From: Chloranthus sessilifolius
Lineage: Eukaryota; Streptophyta; Magnoliopsida; Chloranthales; Chloranthaceae
Assembly: GCA_021018995.1 (NCBI GenBank)
Contig: CM037586.1
Location: forward strand, 145,618,060 to 145,682,059
Reading direction: 5' to 3'
Length of the DNA stretch: 64,000 nucleotides
Shown here: one piece after another, positions 10,525-20,691 of the stretch
Position numbering within the stretch: the stretch's first letter is position 1
Layout of the letters: each line of letters opens with the position of its first letter
Position numbers and translations under genes: made by a program
Notes under the pieces: generated by a model
Told to the model about the DNA's origin: nothing
The model's database searches: none
Seen by the model: the letters and a program-made list of their open reading frames with translations, nothing else

Positions 10525-11504
10525 TGTCAATCACAGGAAAAACCATGGAAACCCAATCACAGGAAAAACCATGGAACCGAAGTCTAACTAAACAAATCCA
10601 CTATGAAAAAATATAATTACACGGAGTTTCGAATGATATATAGAACAAATGCACATGCGCTATCAAACTCCAAGTAATCAAACATCTCATCGCAGGTCTT
10701 CTCCATAGCCTTGAGATTTGAATGCTTTCCTTAAGTGTTGATGAACTCACAACAATCCACCTTGAGATCCACAAGGCTATCAATCAACACACCTTAATCC
10801 CTAGGGCTCAATACCCCCAACTTACTTCAGCAAATTAACAAGAAGAAAATGAAGGGCCAAAGAAACCTCTTGAAAATAAACTTATATCACCATCAGAATT
10901 TGATCTTAATTCAAAAGGAAGAAGAAGTTTCTGAGCAACCCTACTACACCCAAGGAAGGAGAATAGTCAATTTCTTAGCTCACTTGCCTTTTCAAAAACC
11001 TTTTACTTAAAATCCTAAAGCTACCCAAGAGGACAATAGCAACAAAAGTCCAAAAAGTCTTTTTTGGCAAAGGAACAAAAGAGTGATGTAAGTCTTAGGT
11101 CGACAAACCACAGCTAGCCGTTATTATCGTGATAGCGAGATGTGCCATACCTTGTTGTCACATTCATGGCAGCTAGCTGTGGACCACGGTTCACTGTGAA
11201 TTTCACAGCAGTTCGTTGTGGGCCAACACACAGCTCGGTGTGGGCATTGATACATAAGGCAACCAGAACTAGATGTGGACAAACCCACAGCTTGTTGTGG
11301 ACACCATTGCAGGGCATCTAGAGGTGAGCTTTCTAAAACAACATATTGACGAAATCATTTTGAAAAAAAGGCTCTACATGTTAAAGACATGGTCAAAGAT
11401 ACAAGTGTGACTGATACCCTTGTTAACCAACATATGATCCATCCATCTTGGCTCACAATCTTCCTAAAGGAGATCTACACGATTTTTTGGAATAAAGTCT
11501 AACA
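10525..11504 (-). repeat. Sirevirus-like copia 3' LTR (minus strand)
   Basis: On the minus strand, a purine tract AAAGGGGGAGAT (just above 11504) is followed by TGTTAGACTT, the LTR start; the LTR closes with ...ATTGACA at 10525. Plus-strand termini are therefore TG...CA. The GTCAT...CAAAGGGGGAGATTGT arrangement is characteristic of Sireviruses. A 27-bp duplication containing ATCACAGGAAAAACC lies at about 10530-10575. Length is about 980 bp. It inserted just upstream of the aORF start at 10405. Confidence 0.65.
11109..11320 (-). repeat. CCACAGC..GCTGTGG palindromic array in the Sirevirus-like LTR
   Basis: At least six copies of a self-complementary theme occur, such as CCACAGCTTGTTGTGG (11285-11300), CAGCTAGCTGTGG (about 11170) and CACAGCTCGGTGTGG (about 11230). 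Conserved palindromic motifs in Sirevirus non-coding DNA are known in the field; whether these are the same ones is not established here. Confidence 0.75.
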
Positions 11505-11559
11505 ATCTCCCCCTTTGCCACATTCTATGACAAAAAAATATGTTTACATAAAAAAAAAA

Positions 11560-12240
11560 AAAGGTTACATCTTCTTTACATCCTATGAAGAAGAGAACTC
11601 CAAATCCAAGAAGAATATTGGCAATTAAAGAAAAGATGTTCATTGGTTGCTCTTTCCTTCCAACATAGGACACATAGTGAAGGAATAATCATTCCTCTTT
11701 TGGAAAGATTTTCAATTATGAGCAGTTTATTTAAAATTTCAAGCTAAGCACAAAAGCTATGCTTTAGGATATTATCTTTATGCCATAAAATATTTGCCCA
11801 TTCTACTTGCAATCCTCGAGTTCTAATGGCCTCCTAGGCCAATTTGAGAGGAAATTTACTTGAAGGCCCTACCTTTCAAATTAAGTCTTCCATATAACAT
11901 TGAGGCCCAATGGAGGAGATCTTATGCCATGCTCTTTCCATCCTCAACGTAGGAGGGGGAAGATTTTACGTCTCATTTCCAATCAGATCTTTGACAAGTG
12001 CCTCTTCTGCTATATCTGACTGAATCATCATTCTTCTACCACATACTTTAAGTAATGGAAGATCATACACTCAAGGATCTTTCCATAACCTAATTTTCTA
12101 TCTATTACTGATGATGAAGGTAATATTTTTTATTGCATTATCCCTAATTTTCATTATCCACTTCCAAGACCATGAATAATCTTTAGTAATTGATCAGTTA
12201 CATATTTTACCATTTTAGTACCCTCAACAGAGTGCTATTA
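11560..12240 (-). pseudogene. LINE (non-LTR) C-terminal region with zf-RVT, remnant
   Basis: On the minus strand three short in-frame blocks are typical of plant L1-type ORF2 C-termini: KIRLWKDP near 12080, VEWANILWHKDN near 11800 and LCVLCWKERATNEHLFFNC near 11640, the last being the zinc-finger (zf-RVT) Cys/His block. Stops and frameshifts separate them. The upstream RT palm is missing, and the 3' end is bounded by Sirevirus-like sequence. Confidence 0.65.
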
Positions 12241-12299
12241 GTCCATAGGTTATTACTAATAACTTCTTGATAGTGGATATTTAGAATAACAGACATAAG

Positions 12300-12850
12300 T
12301 AGAAAGTATGAATTTGTGCCAAAAAGAGCTTCAAAAATAGTAAAGAGAAGATTGCAAGAAAAGAGAAGCCAAATCGTAGCTAGAATCCCAGTTTACGAGC
12401 AAACACGAAGAAATCGTAACCCTCGCAATCCAGTCAAAGTAAAGAAGAACACAATCGAGAGCTAGAACTAGAGAAAGAACATAATAGTAACCATACGATT
12501 GACTCCAAATTGGTGTATGAGAGTTGCAAGAAGACAAGAGAAGACTGAGAGAGATCAAGGAGATTACGAGTGATCGAGTAGAGAATCGTACGAAGAAATT
12601 GAGAAAGATATAGAATTATACTTATGATTTTGTCATTTAAAGTTGTATGATTGACTCTTGAAGACTCACGTGAGAAGTGCACAACCAAGTAAAATCGTAG
12701 ATCTAAAAGAAAAATCCATGCATTCCACGAATCAAGGAAGTTCGGCGAGATTCACTACAAAAAATCAAAGCAAAACTAAACAAATAACCTAACTAAAAAT
12801 AAATAAATTATTTTGGTATTATTATTTTTTTTTTTTATACACAGCAGTGT
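12300..12850 (-). repeat. 3' non-coding/LTR-like region of element D
   Basis: After the polypurine tract the minus strand contains repeated ACGATT, GTACGATT, CGATCACTCGTAATC and GTTACGATTTC words spaced about 40-60 bp, the same motif family as the palindromes at 15287-15640. It is probably the start of the 3' LTR, but the far end is not resolved. ORFs here have no recognisable product. Confidence 0.45.
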
Positions 12851-13108
12851 GTACCCCCCAAACTTAGATTGGACAATTTCCTCATTGTTGAAATGGAAAC
12901 AGGGGTAACAAAAACATACCACTGAGTTCATGAATCCCAATGTGGCTTACTCACTAGGTAGAATGAATGGGCTGTAAGGTATGATCGCCAAAAACGATGC
13001 TGCGGTTGGATGGATCAGAGGAGTTGATGTAAAGCTGCTGGGAATTTCAGTCCTTGTTCTAAAGACCACAGGTGCAATGGCATCATCTATTTGATCGTGT
13101 GTCTCCTC

Positions 13109-14811
13109 CTAAGATGATGTAGCCCATGGATTGTATTGAAGGTCCTCTTGTAATTCTTTGCACAGAGCTTCAGTACTTTCTTTTTCAAACAATACTTCTT
13201 GATACTTTTCTTCATGAATTTCTTCTCTTCTTCCAAACTTAAATTGAACAATTTCCATGGCTACCTCAGGGGTTATATGCATGACTTGCAGAGAGGGAAT
13301 TTCCTCGGCTACAGATAAGGGAGAACTCATTGGGTCTGCGTCACTGATTACAAGCAGTGTGCCTTCAGCAGGTGAACGAGGTAAAGCAGGCCCTGTGGGG
13401 GAGTCCAGTGGAGAGTCATATAAATTTGAATGTTCAGGGGTGGGCAATGACTCTGCAATTGGCTCAGGCACTAAGGTAGTTGGACTCATTGGAGAGCTAG
13501 GCTCCATAGCTTCTTGAGGAGTAGAAGTACTTACTCCCTCAGTGACCACTTGCTCAAGAAGACTTGTGGTTTCATCAACAGTCTCGACACATGGTGTATT
13601 TTGACTCACAACAGCCTCCATAGGGGTAGCAACATGCAGCTGGGTGTTGTCAGTTGGAGCTAGTACAAAGGTACCACTCAGAGGTTCACTTTTTATGGAA
13701 GAGTCAATGGTAATTTTCTTCTTATTTTCCCCACATAGTGTTTGCTTGTACACCGTGGCATTAAAATCTTCATCCTTCCTATGAAGGACTTCTCCATGTT
13801 GTTCAATTTTATGCCCACTATTCAAGAGGATAAAGGCTATCAGGCCACCAAAAGGGAGGTCTAATCTTACCTTCTCATATTTCTTTTTATTTAGTTTTTC
13901 CCTTTCCACATTCATGACCTCTAGGAGGTAAACAAGTACATCAAGCCAATACCTGTTGGCCATTAAATATAAAGCTTTTGCAAAGTGTAGCTTCCTCTCG
14001 GTCTCGTGGCAGGTAGGGTGGGTAGTTTTGAAGATCAAGACTTCCAAAAAGTGAAGAGAGAGGTTTTTCTCCTCTAATTCCTTCGTCGTGAATTTTAATT
14101 TGTCGACCTGAGGTCGGCCCAACAGTTTTGTGGCCATTTGGACAAAACCCGGTAGGGCTAAGGGTGTTGGTCACAGAATTGTGTTCTCCGAATGGTCGTC
14201 AAAGACCTTAGGTCTCTACGGTGGGATCTTCGTGATACTAGAAATCAGTTCTCTGGTTACATGGATGGGGGGACCATTAATAACTGTGGAAAGCATAGGG
14301 GACTGATTGGTGCCATTTTTGGTCATTCTTTTATCAAATAATTTTACCAATCTAGGATAGACTGGGGTCGTATCAGGCTCAAGGAAATAGTCCATCTCTG
14401 CATCTTAAAAGTACTGGATGGGAGCCCTACTAATTTCCAGTTGTGACCAAAATTTTACATTCACAGTAATTTCAACCCCCACAATATGCTTTTTCATTGT
14501 GGCTTGGGGTTGGTCAAGCGTTCTTTTTACTTAATCATGGGAAGCCATTTTTTCCCTTTGTCTGCATGCTTGCCCTTATTGGGTGCAAACATAGATTTGG
14601 CACCCATAGGGGTACCAATTTTCATTTTCCCTTGAGGCAAATCTTTGATAAGTGCCTCATTGGATTTCAGTTTCTTCTTCGGTGGGGCTACTGATTGTGA
14701 TTTTATAGTGGCTACAGTGGCCCTGGTGTTATGTGCGTGCTATGGGGAATGTTCAAAGACATTACCTTCGGAATCCTCCCCTCTCCTTTTAGATGACTTT
14801 GATCTCGACAT
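13109..14811 (-). pseudogene. aORF of element D, plant-transposon-protein type
   Basis: The probable start is ATG at 14811 (MSRSKSSKRRGEDSEG); reading is then broken by stops and frameshifts until a 342-codon open stretch (14137-13109). Blocks matching the other aORFs: YPRLVKLFDKRM followed by LSTVINGPP (about 14370-14270), a segment around YWLDVLVYLLEVMNVEREKL (about 13960-13900), LPFGGLIAFILL (about 13855-13820), and a long Pro/Ser/Thr-rich tail (about 13640-13300). The order parallels YYPRLVRLF, then MPYARLISSML, then the Pro-rich tail in element B. Role unknown; it is not recognisably an envelope protein. It lies downstream of gag on the same strand. Confidence 0.65.
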
Positions 14812-15240
14812 GCTTATTTAAAAATTTTGAAAAAGGAAACAAAAGAAATCGGTTAGCTCACAGTTCCTCATAAAACCATCAATTGCATCAAAACATACCT
14901 CAGTTCATATTCTGCTTCACATGTTCTATATTGTTTGTATTTAAGTAGGTTTTGAAAAAGATCAACATGATTTTGAAAACCAGTCAATGGGAAAGACAAT
15001 TTGAAATTAAAGTAGTTACCTTAACCATGCTTTCTAGTTCCAAACCCTAATTCTCCAAAGTTTTAGTGATCCCTAAACTAGGGCTTCACAATTCCAAGGT
15101 TACTAAAGGAGGTTTTAGCAGATTGCGCACTATTGAGGGAGAGCAGTGAAGCTTTGAAAATTAGAGGGAAAGAGGGATGTAGGTAGCTCGCGAGTTAAAA
15201 TGGGGAGCAAAAATATTCACTCGTGAAATATATTGGCTCC
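14812..15240 (-). promoter_or_regulatory. Promoter- and leader-like region before the aORF of D
   Basis: On the minus strand CCAATATATTTC (about 15235-15224) could be a CCAAT/TATA-like element. It is followed by a CT-rich stretch (CCTCTTTCCCTCTAATTTTC, about 15175-15155) and then GGTAACTAC (about 15025) and a TTTTTAAATAAG before the ATG, a possible leader intron. Evidence is compositional only. Confidence 0.35.
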
Positions 15241-15286
15241 CGCATTGTGGTGACCTACTGAAAGGGTCATCATGTTTGTCTGTAAC

Positions 15287-15640
15287 CTGGGATCGTAAGT
15301 TACGATCCCAGCTTCTCTGCTCTCGAAGGGTGTGATTCCGCAAATGGTGAATTGTAATAACTACAATTCACTCGAAAAGAAGTTCCTGGGAACAAATCAT
15401 TCGTTTACGATCGTTCATAGGCGCTACGGTTGATCGTAAATTAATGTCTTACTACTGTACATTGGAGAAAATATTATGACGTCACGTGACTCGCTATGAT
15501 TGATCATAATGGCAATCTCGGCCAGTTGTGGAAATTACGACTGACTAAGACTAAATCAAGTCCAAACGCAATAAATGTGATTTGAGTAAGACACCATCGT
15601 CGAGTGATCGTAAATTATGATTGCTCAAAAGAAGGTAATT
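15287..15640 (-). repeat. GATCGTAA/TTACGATC palindromes upstream of the aORF of D
   Basis: CTGGGATCGTAA-G-TTACGATCCCAG at 15287-15311 is a perfect inverted repeat with 12-nt arms and one central base. GTGAATTGTA/TACAATTCAC pairs at 15347-15371 around a 5-nt loop. Further GATCGTAA and TTTACGATC words occur at about 15403, 15433 and 15606. They lie between gag and the aORF. Confidence 0.85.
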
Positions 15641-15724
15641 CTCCAGTAAAGGTAAACTAATAACAAAATAAAAACTAAACTATACAAATACATTATACCA
15701 AAATTTTGCTACAAATGAGTCTGT

Positions 15725-16560
15725 AGCGTGAAGGTGCCCATGAGTAAATCAGACTTCGTCGGTGGGCAGTGATGTTTCCCCCATGTTTACTTGTTCTCTA
15801 GGGTTGCTCACTGGTTGCAACGGTAATTGACCATTCTCTGTTTTCACCATTTGAGTAGCTAGCTGCCCAATTTGGGCTTCTGGCTTTGTAATGGACTGGG
15901 TATGTGAATGTAAAGTTTGAGAGAATTGAGCAAGATAAGTCCTTTGAGTGGTGATGCGACTGTTGTTGTAAATCCCTAAGGATTTGAACAATTTTGGCAT
16001 CAGATCCGTTGCTCTAAGGTGACCTATAATGTTGCTACTCCGCAGCCTGATGTGGCCTCATGGGTAGAAGTAAGGTTGATGGAAATTCTAGTTCGGAAGA
16101 TATCTTGGCTGAATAACAAATGGTCCTTGTTGTCGGCCACTAGTGGGACCATAGTTAAAACCAGGATGGTTTCTTTATTGCTGGTTATACATGTTATCGT
16201 AGTCACTCAGCTGGAATGCATAAGTCTGTTCCTTTTCTCTCATCTATGGGTATAATGGGGCACCAGGGCATTCAATTATGGCATGGGTCAAGCTCTAGCA
16301 AATAGAGCAGGCAGCTACGGGTTTCTCTGTGGAGTTAAGGTTGGTCGTCATCTATGATGCCAACTTTTGTTCTGGAGCTGCCACCTTAACATTGATTTCT
16401 CTCTTCGTCTTTACTTTATCAAGGTTGACATCATAAAGACCACCCCTAGCAAGAGGTGTATGGCGAGTAACATCAGACAACTGTCGCCCAATGGAAAAGG
16501 TTGCCTTGGCCCCAACCTTCGGCGATGTGCATCGCCTACCAACGATTTTGATCATACCTG
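15725..16560 (-). pseudogene. gag: Athila-like gag remnant of element D
   Basis: The minus strand keeps three diagnostic gag segments in order: GGLYDVNLDKVKTKRE (about 16430), a zinc knuckle spaced C-x2-C-x4-H-x4-C in CSIC...THAIIEC with a stop inside it (about 16310-16270), and QIGQLATQMV...NPREQV (about 15860-15790). Element C has the equivalents GLYDVNNN, CSICDHPGHIANEC and QLANQLS...NNPRGQ. Gag would form the particle and package RNA. The N-terminal part is lost at 16561, several frames are needed to follow it, and after TDEV no protease follows. Confidence 0.7.
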
Positions 16561-17090
16561 AGGCACCCCAACCCCAGTCCCGACCCCAACCCCAACACCA
16601 GCCCCAACCCCAACCCCGACCCCAGCCACGAGCCCCGACCCCAGCCACGAGCCCCAACCCCAACCCCAGTCCCAGCCCCAGCCACAACCGTAACTCGACT
16701 CCCAACCACAACCACAACCCGACTCCCAACCATAACCCGACTCCCAACCACAATCTGACTCCCAACCATAACGACAACCACAACCCGACTCCCACCCACA
16801 ACCCGACTCCCACCCACAACCACAGCCCCAACCACAACCAAAACCTGATTCCCAACATAACCCGACTCCCAATCATAACCACACCCACAACCACAACTCG
16901 ACTCCCAACCCCAACCCTAACCCCAACCCCAACCTTAACCCCAACAAAACCCCATCCTCCTACTCCCTCCAAACCCGAAGCTCAGCCCAAACCTCTTACC
17001 CAATCGAAAGTCCCACCTCCAGTTAAGTCCAAAACCCAACCTCCTACAAAGTCCAAGCCCCACCCCAACCCCAACCTTTGCCTCCACCAC
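16561..17090 (+). repeat. C-rich minisatellite, 18-bp and CCCCAA-type repeats
   Basis: From about 16690 to 16900 an 18-bp unit of the type CCCGACTCCCAACCACAA (coding Pro-Thr-Pro-Asn-His-Asn in the open frame) repeats about ten times. Either side has runs of CCCCAACCCCAACC. The minus strand is thus a series of GGGG runs with G-quadruplex potential. The plus-strand frame 16491-17324 stays open through it, probably because of composition. Confidence 0.85.
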
Positions 17091-17911
17091 CACCGCCTAC
17101 TACGTCTCATGACTCTAGTCCTGAGATGCCCCTTATGCAACCATACACTGAGGAAGAAATACCCGAAGGATCGGCTGTCTTCAGGAGAAGTGAGAGGAAC
17201 CCGGGGTAAGGGCCCCACGATTCCTCCCTCACAAACTCTCCCAAAAAGAAAGGGAGAGTTGGTTTCCTGGCCCCTCAAAAATAAGGTCAAAGCGGGATGG
17301 TCGCATCAGCTCAGGCATATATGAATACTATTTTGGGAAGAAGCTCAACAGTGAGAACGAGTAAGTATATCCCCTCCTTATAATTTATCGTTGTAAACTT
17401 TAAACATATATTACGAAGCGTCAACACGTCATTGTCGGAGTGACGTCGCCTTTAGGTCGAATCACCACTGCCCCATACTGGACGCGCTTTCACGTCTATG
17501 AGGAAGTGTCAGTGCCCCTTATTGGAGGCGCTAGCACGTCTACTATGAAGCGCTAGTATTCCATATTGGACTAACATTCCCTTATGTCTTAATTTGAACG
17601 TAGGACTGTCATCTCGATTGTTCGGCCCTGGCATATTACCATCGAACCAATGTGCGGCCTGCGATCTCCACAGCAAATAGAAAACCCAGTAAGTATTAAT
17701 CCTTATTCTATCGTGTCACTGCCCTAATTTCATTTTGATATTTTCAATTTCATATGCAAATAATGTCCATGCACCTTAGGGTCATGGACAAGCGAGAGGA
17801 CATGCAAACTGGACAGAATAAGAAGATTTTTCGAATGTTCGTCGTTGCACTGAAATGCATGAGGTTGGATTCTAAAAAATTTGAGAAGAATATTGAACAT
17901 AATGCAGCTTA
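17090..17911 (+). pseudogene. 5' part of an interrupted gene, upstream of the Ulp1-like domain
   Basis: After the Pro-rich tract one frame reads PLMQPYTEEEIPEGSAVFRR (about 17130-17190). Exon-like pieces end in donor-like sites (GAACGAGTAAGTAT near 17355; CCCAGTAAGTATT near 17690). A last open piece (17754-17911) gives a Lys-rich segment with KFEKNIEHNAAYL. Between them (17412-17575) lie GAAGCG/CGTC repeats, as expected for introns of this locus. Continuity with 29905-30607 is shown by the target duplication of element C; the exon structure is inferred. Confidence 0.4.
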
Positions 17912-17916
17912 CCTGC

Positions 17917-19439
17917 TGATGAGTAGTGAAATATGATGATATTTCACCCCTAGATACCTATATTTAGCTATCCGATGAAGGCTATCTGATAAGAATTATT
18001 AGATTTAAAGTGTTTCAGGTAAATACAAGCCAAGTACAGAAAACAGCCCAAGAATTCTAAAAATAATGTCAAAACACTGTAACTTTGGGTCATCGATAAC
18101 TTGGTGTGACTTGTAGATCAATTTGGACCTTCAAGACGGCCGAATTATGAAATTGTCAAAACACAAAAGTTGTAGAACTTTCTGTCAGCTTTCCAACGGC
18201 ATAGGAATCGCCTCAATCTGAGTTTGGGACATCAAGTTATAGCCAAAATACCAAAGTAGTATCTGATGCAAAGTTCGGCAGAAATTCACGAAAATCTGGG
18301 AGGTCGATGCATCGACCCTATTGGGTCGATTAATCGACCCTAAATTTTCGAGTTGGAACACCTCTGCGGCTGGGAAACTTTGGCTCTATTTAAAGCGGAT
18401 CAAACACTTCGAAAAAGGAGAATTAGAGATAGATAATTAGAGAGTTAGTTTTGGCTTTTCCTTTTTTAGAGTTTTTGGAGAGAATTTTTTAGAAGATTAT
18501 TATTCATTATTATTATTTTTGGTTTTAGACTCCTCTTGTCATCTTTTCAAGAGTTCTTCTTTCTCCTTCTTCTAGGGTTCCATCTGGGTAGATTGTACTT
18601 AGGATTTACATTATTTTTCCTTTACGTTCATGAAAGCATAGATTGTATTTAGGAAAAGGCATTGTAAAAAAAGATCTTTTGAAAGAAATAAAAAGAGGAA
18701 TGGCTTTGAATGAACAAGGAGATCATACACCAAAGATGAGCGGCTAAATCAGTAGATCGAGAAAGATGCGATCCCCAGATAAGTACCCTTATTTATGATT
18801 AATACCATAGTCGATTTATTGTCATCATGGAATCGTTTTGCTAAAAGTTTGTGTTATTGAAAATATATTGAATGCTTGTTATGATCGTTGATGGCGCGTA
18901 TCAACGGCCATAATCGCTAGATCTGAACCTGCAGACTGATCTAGGCTGCAGAGCGATTATTTACTTACTGTTATGATCTAAACATCATGAAATACACTAT
19001 GCTTCTTACATGACTCATACCGCAATGATAAGCTGAGTCATTATTTTTAGATAGGGTATGCCGGATTGATGATCATATTTTATTACGAATCATCTCTATA
19101 GACGAATGATGGTGTGAATGATGCTTTAATGAAACTGTGGGTTTTAATGATAGAGAAGGGATACAAATCTGGGGTAGCATATTCCTTGATCATCTTTAAA
19201 TACTGTTCTTAGATTCATTAGTAATTAGTTGTTTAGATTAATTTATTTTTCTTGCATTTAGAAAAAGTGATAAATTTTTGGTTAAATTGAATTTGCCCTT
19301 TGGTACTTCCTTAGGGATGTTTTTAAATCTCTGAAAGAATTAATTAAAATTCACATTTCCCTGTGGGTTCAACACCTTTGTTCTTGCCATACTGCAATAG
19401 ATCTTGTGCACTTGCAAGGGTTACATTTAAAATCGATCA
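17917..19439 (+). repeat. 5' LTR of element C
   Basis: It starts TGATGAGTAG and ends AAATCGATCA, and pairs with 28385-29904. It contains two palindromes, GGTCGATGCATCGACC (18302-18317) and GGGTCGATTAATCGACCC (18323-18340), followed about 45 bp on by CTATTTAAAG (about 18387), a plausible TATA box. Confidence 0.95.
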
Positions 19440-19445
19440 AATTTT

Positions 19446-19463
19446 TGGCGCCGTTGCCGGGGA
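19446..19463 (+). promoter_or_regulatory. Primer binding site of element C (tRNA-Asp type)
   Basis: TGGCGCCGTTGCCGGGGA lies six bases past the 5' LTR. This sequence is the usual Athila/Tat-type site, complementary to the 3' end of a tRNA read as tRNA-Asp. Confidence 0.9.
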
Positions 19464-19499
19464 GATCGGCAAAATTTTGATTAATTCGATTAGGGATTT

Positions 19500-20691
19500 T
19501 TGTGTTTTGATTAAAAAAAAAAAAAAAAAAAAATTTATTTTTGGATTTTTGCTTTGCATAATCTTCTTTCCCTTATTTTTCTCTCTTAGGTAAGTATTTT
19601 TTTTGTTTAGGAGTCTTTTAGGAAGTTGAGATTTTTAGGCTTTTTATTTTAGATTTTGTAGGAGTCTTTTAGGAAGTTGAAATTTTTAAGCTTCTTATTT
19701 TAGATTTTGTAGGAGTCTTTTTAGGAAGTATAGATTTTTAGGGTACCTTCCTTAGGAAGTTTAGGAATCTTTTATTCTTTTCCTTATTTTTCTCTTTTAG
19801 ATAAGATTTTGTAGGATTGTCATTAGGTTTAAAATTTGATTTTTTAATTTTAATTTTTGAAATTCGGATTTAAAAAAAAAAAAATTAAAATTAAAATTTA
19901 ATTTAAATTCGAATTTTAATTTTAATTAAAAAAAAAAATTGAAAAATTTTCCCTTATTTTTCTCTCTTAGGTAAGTTTTTATAGAGTTCTTTTAGGAAGT
20001 TTAGATTTTTAGGATTTCTTATTTTAAATTTTTTAGGAGTTTATTTTCCTTATTTTCCTTTTTTAGATATTTTGTAGGATTTTCTAAAATCTAGTTATTA
20101 ATTTTTGTGGGACTACTTGCTTTAGGCTTTGTAGGAATCTTTCTATTCTGTCCCTTCTTTTTCTCTTTTAGGTATGATTTTATAGGATTTTGAAAGATTG
20201 TCTTTAGGTTTTGAAATTTAAATTTTATATTTTAATTTTTGAATTTAATTTTTATTTTTAAAATTTGAATTTAAAAAAAAAAAAAAAATTCTTCTTTAAT
20301 TTAAATTCGAATTTTAATTTAAATTTATAAAAAAAAAAAAAAAAAATTCTTCTTTAATTTAAATTTGAATTTTAATTTAAATTAAATTAAATTAAATTAA
20401 ATTAAATTTCTTCTTTAATTTGAATTCAAATTTTAATTTAAATTTTAAAAAAAATAAAAATAAATAAAAAAATTTGTGCGCTTGTGTCAATCGATTGAAA
20501 ATCTTTGCTTTAATCGATTGAAGATGAATATTTTGGGTTTGTTGTGGATTCATCAATCTTTGTTGTGAGTGTGGTGTATGAGTTTTACTCGTTCTCATCA
20601 CCCACATCTGCAACCGTTTAATCTTGAGATCGAAAGATCTTGTAGAGAGAATCGTAGAATTTAAAGGAATCTATATCATCATACTGATACC
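19500..20691 (+). repeat. Leader of element C: AT-rich repeats and TCAATCGATTGA palindromes
   Basis: A theme TTTTAGGAAGTTGAGATTTT repeats at about 19616, 19668 and 19990. From 19860 to 20450 there are A-runs separated by self-complementary AATTTAAATTCGAATTTTAA blocks. TCAATCGATTGA (20487-20498) and TTAATCGATTGA (20510-20521) sit about 180 bp before the gag ATG. The region is untranslated leader. Confidence 0.8.

Larger units (their letters stand above)
12300..16560 (-). mobile_element. Element D: non-autonomous gypsy with gag and aORF, no pol
   Basis: Read on the minus strand: Athila-like gag (16560-15725), a palindrome-containing spacer (15650-15160), an aORF with leader and possible intron (15150-13109), a polypurine tract AAGTTTGGGGGGTAC (12865-12851), then a 3' region (12840-12300) rich in ACGAT/ATCGTA words. 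No protease, RT or integrase motif lies between gag and aORF. Clear LTR pairs and target duplications were not found; the upstream edge is cut by the C-rich region at 16561. Confidence 0.6.

Noticed and set aside
13257-13517. Plus-strand ORF opposite the aORF of D
   Set aside because: Shadow of the minus-strand Pro/Ser-rich coding region.
16903-16955. Interstitial telomere
   Set aside because: The words are CCCCAA-like and irregular; the plant telomere unit CCCTAAA is not tandemly present.
16352-16972. Minus-strand 206-codon frame rich in Gly, Val, Trp and Leu
   Set aside because: It is the antisense reading of the C-rich 18-bp minisatellite; long open frames on several strands follow from composition.
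20392-20613. Minus-strand ORF in the leader of element C
   Set aside because: Poly-Lys/Phe reading of A/T-rich repeats with no domain.
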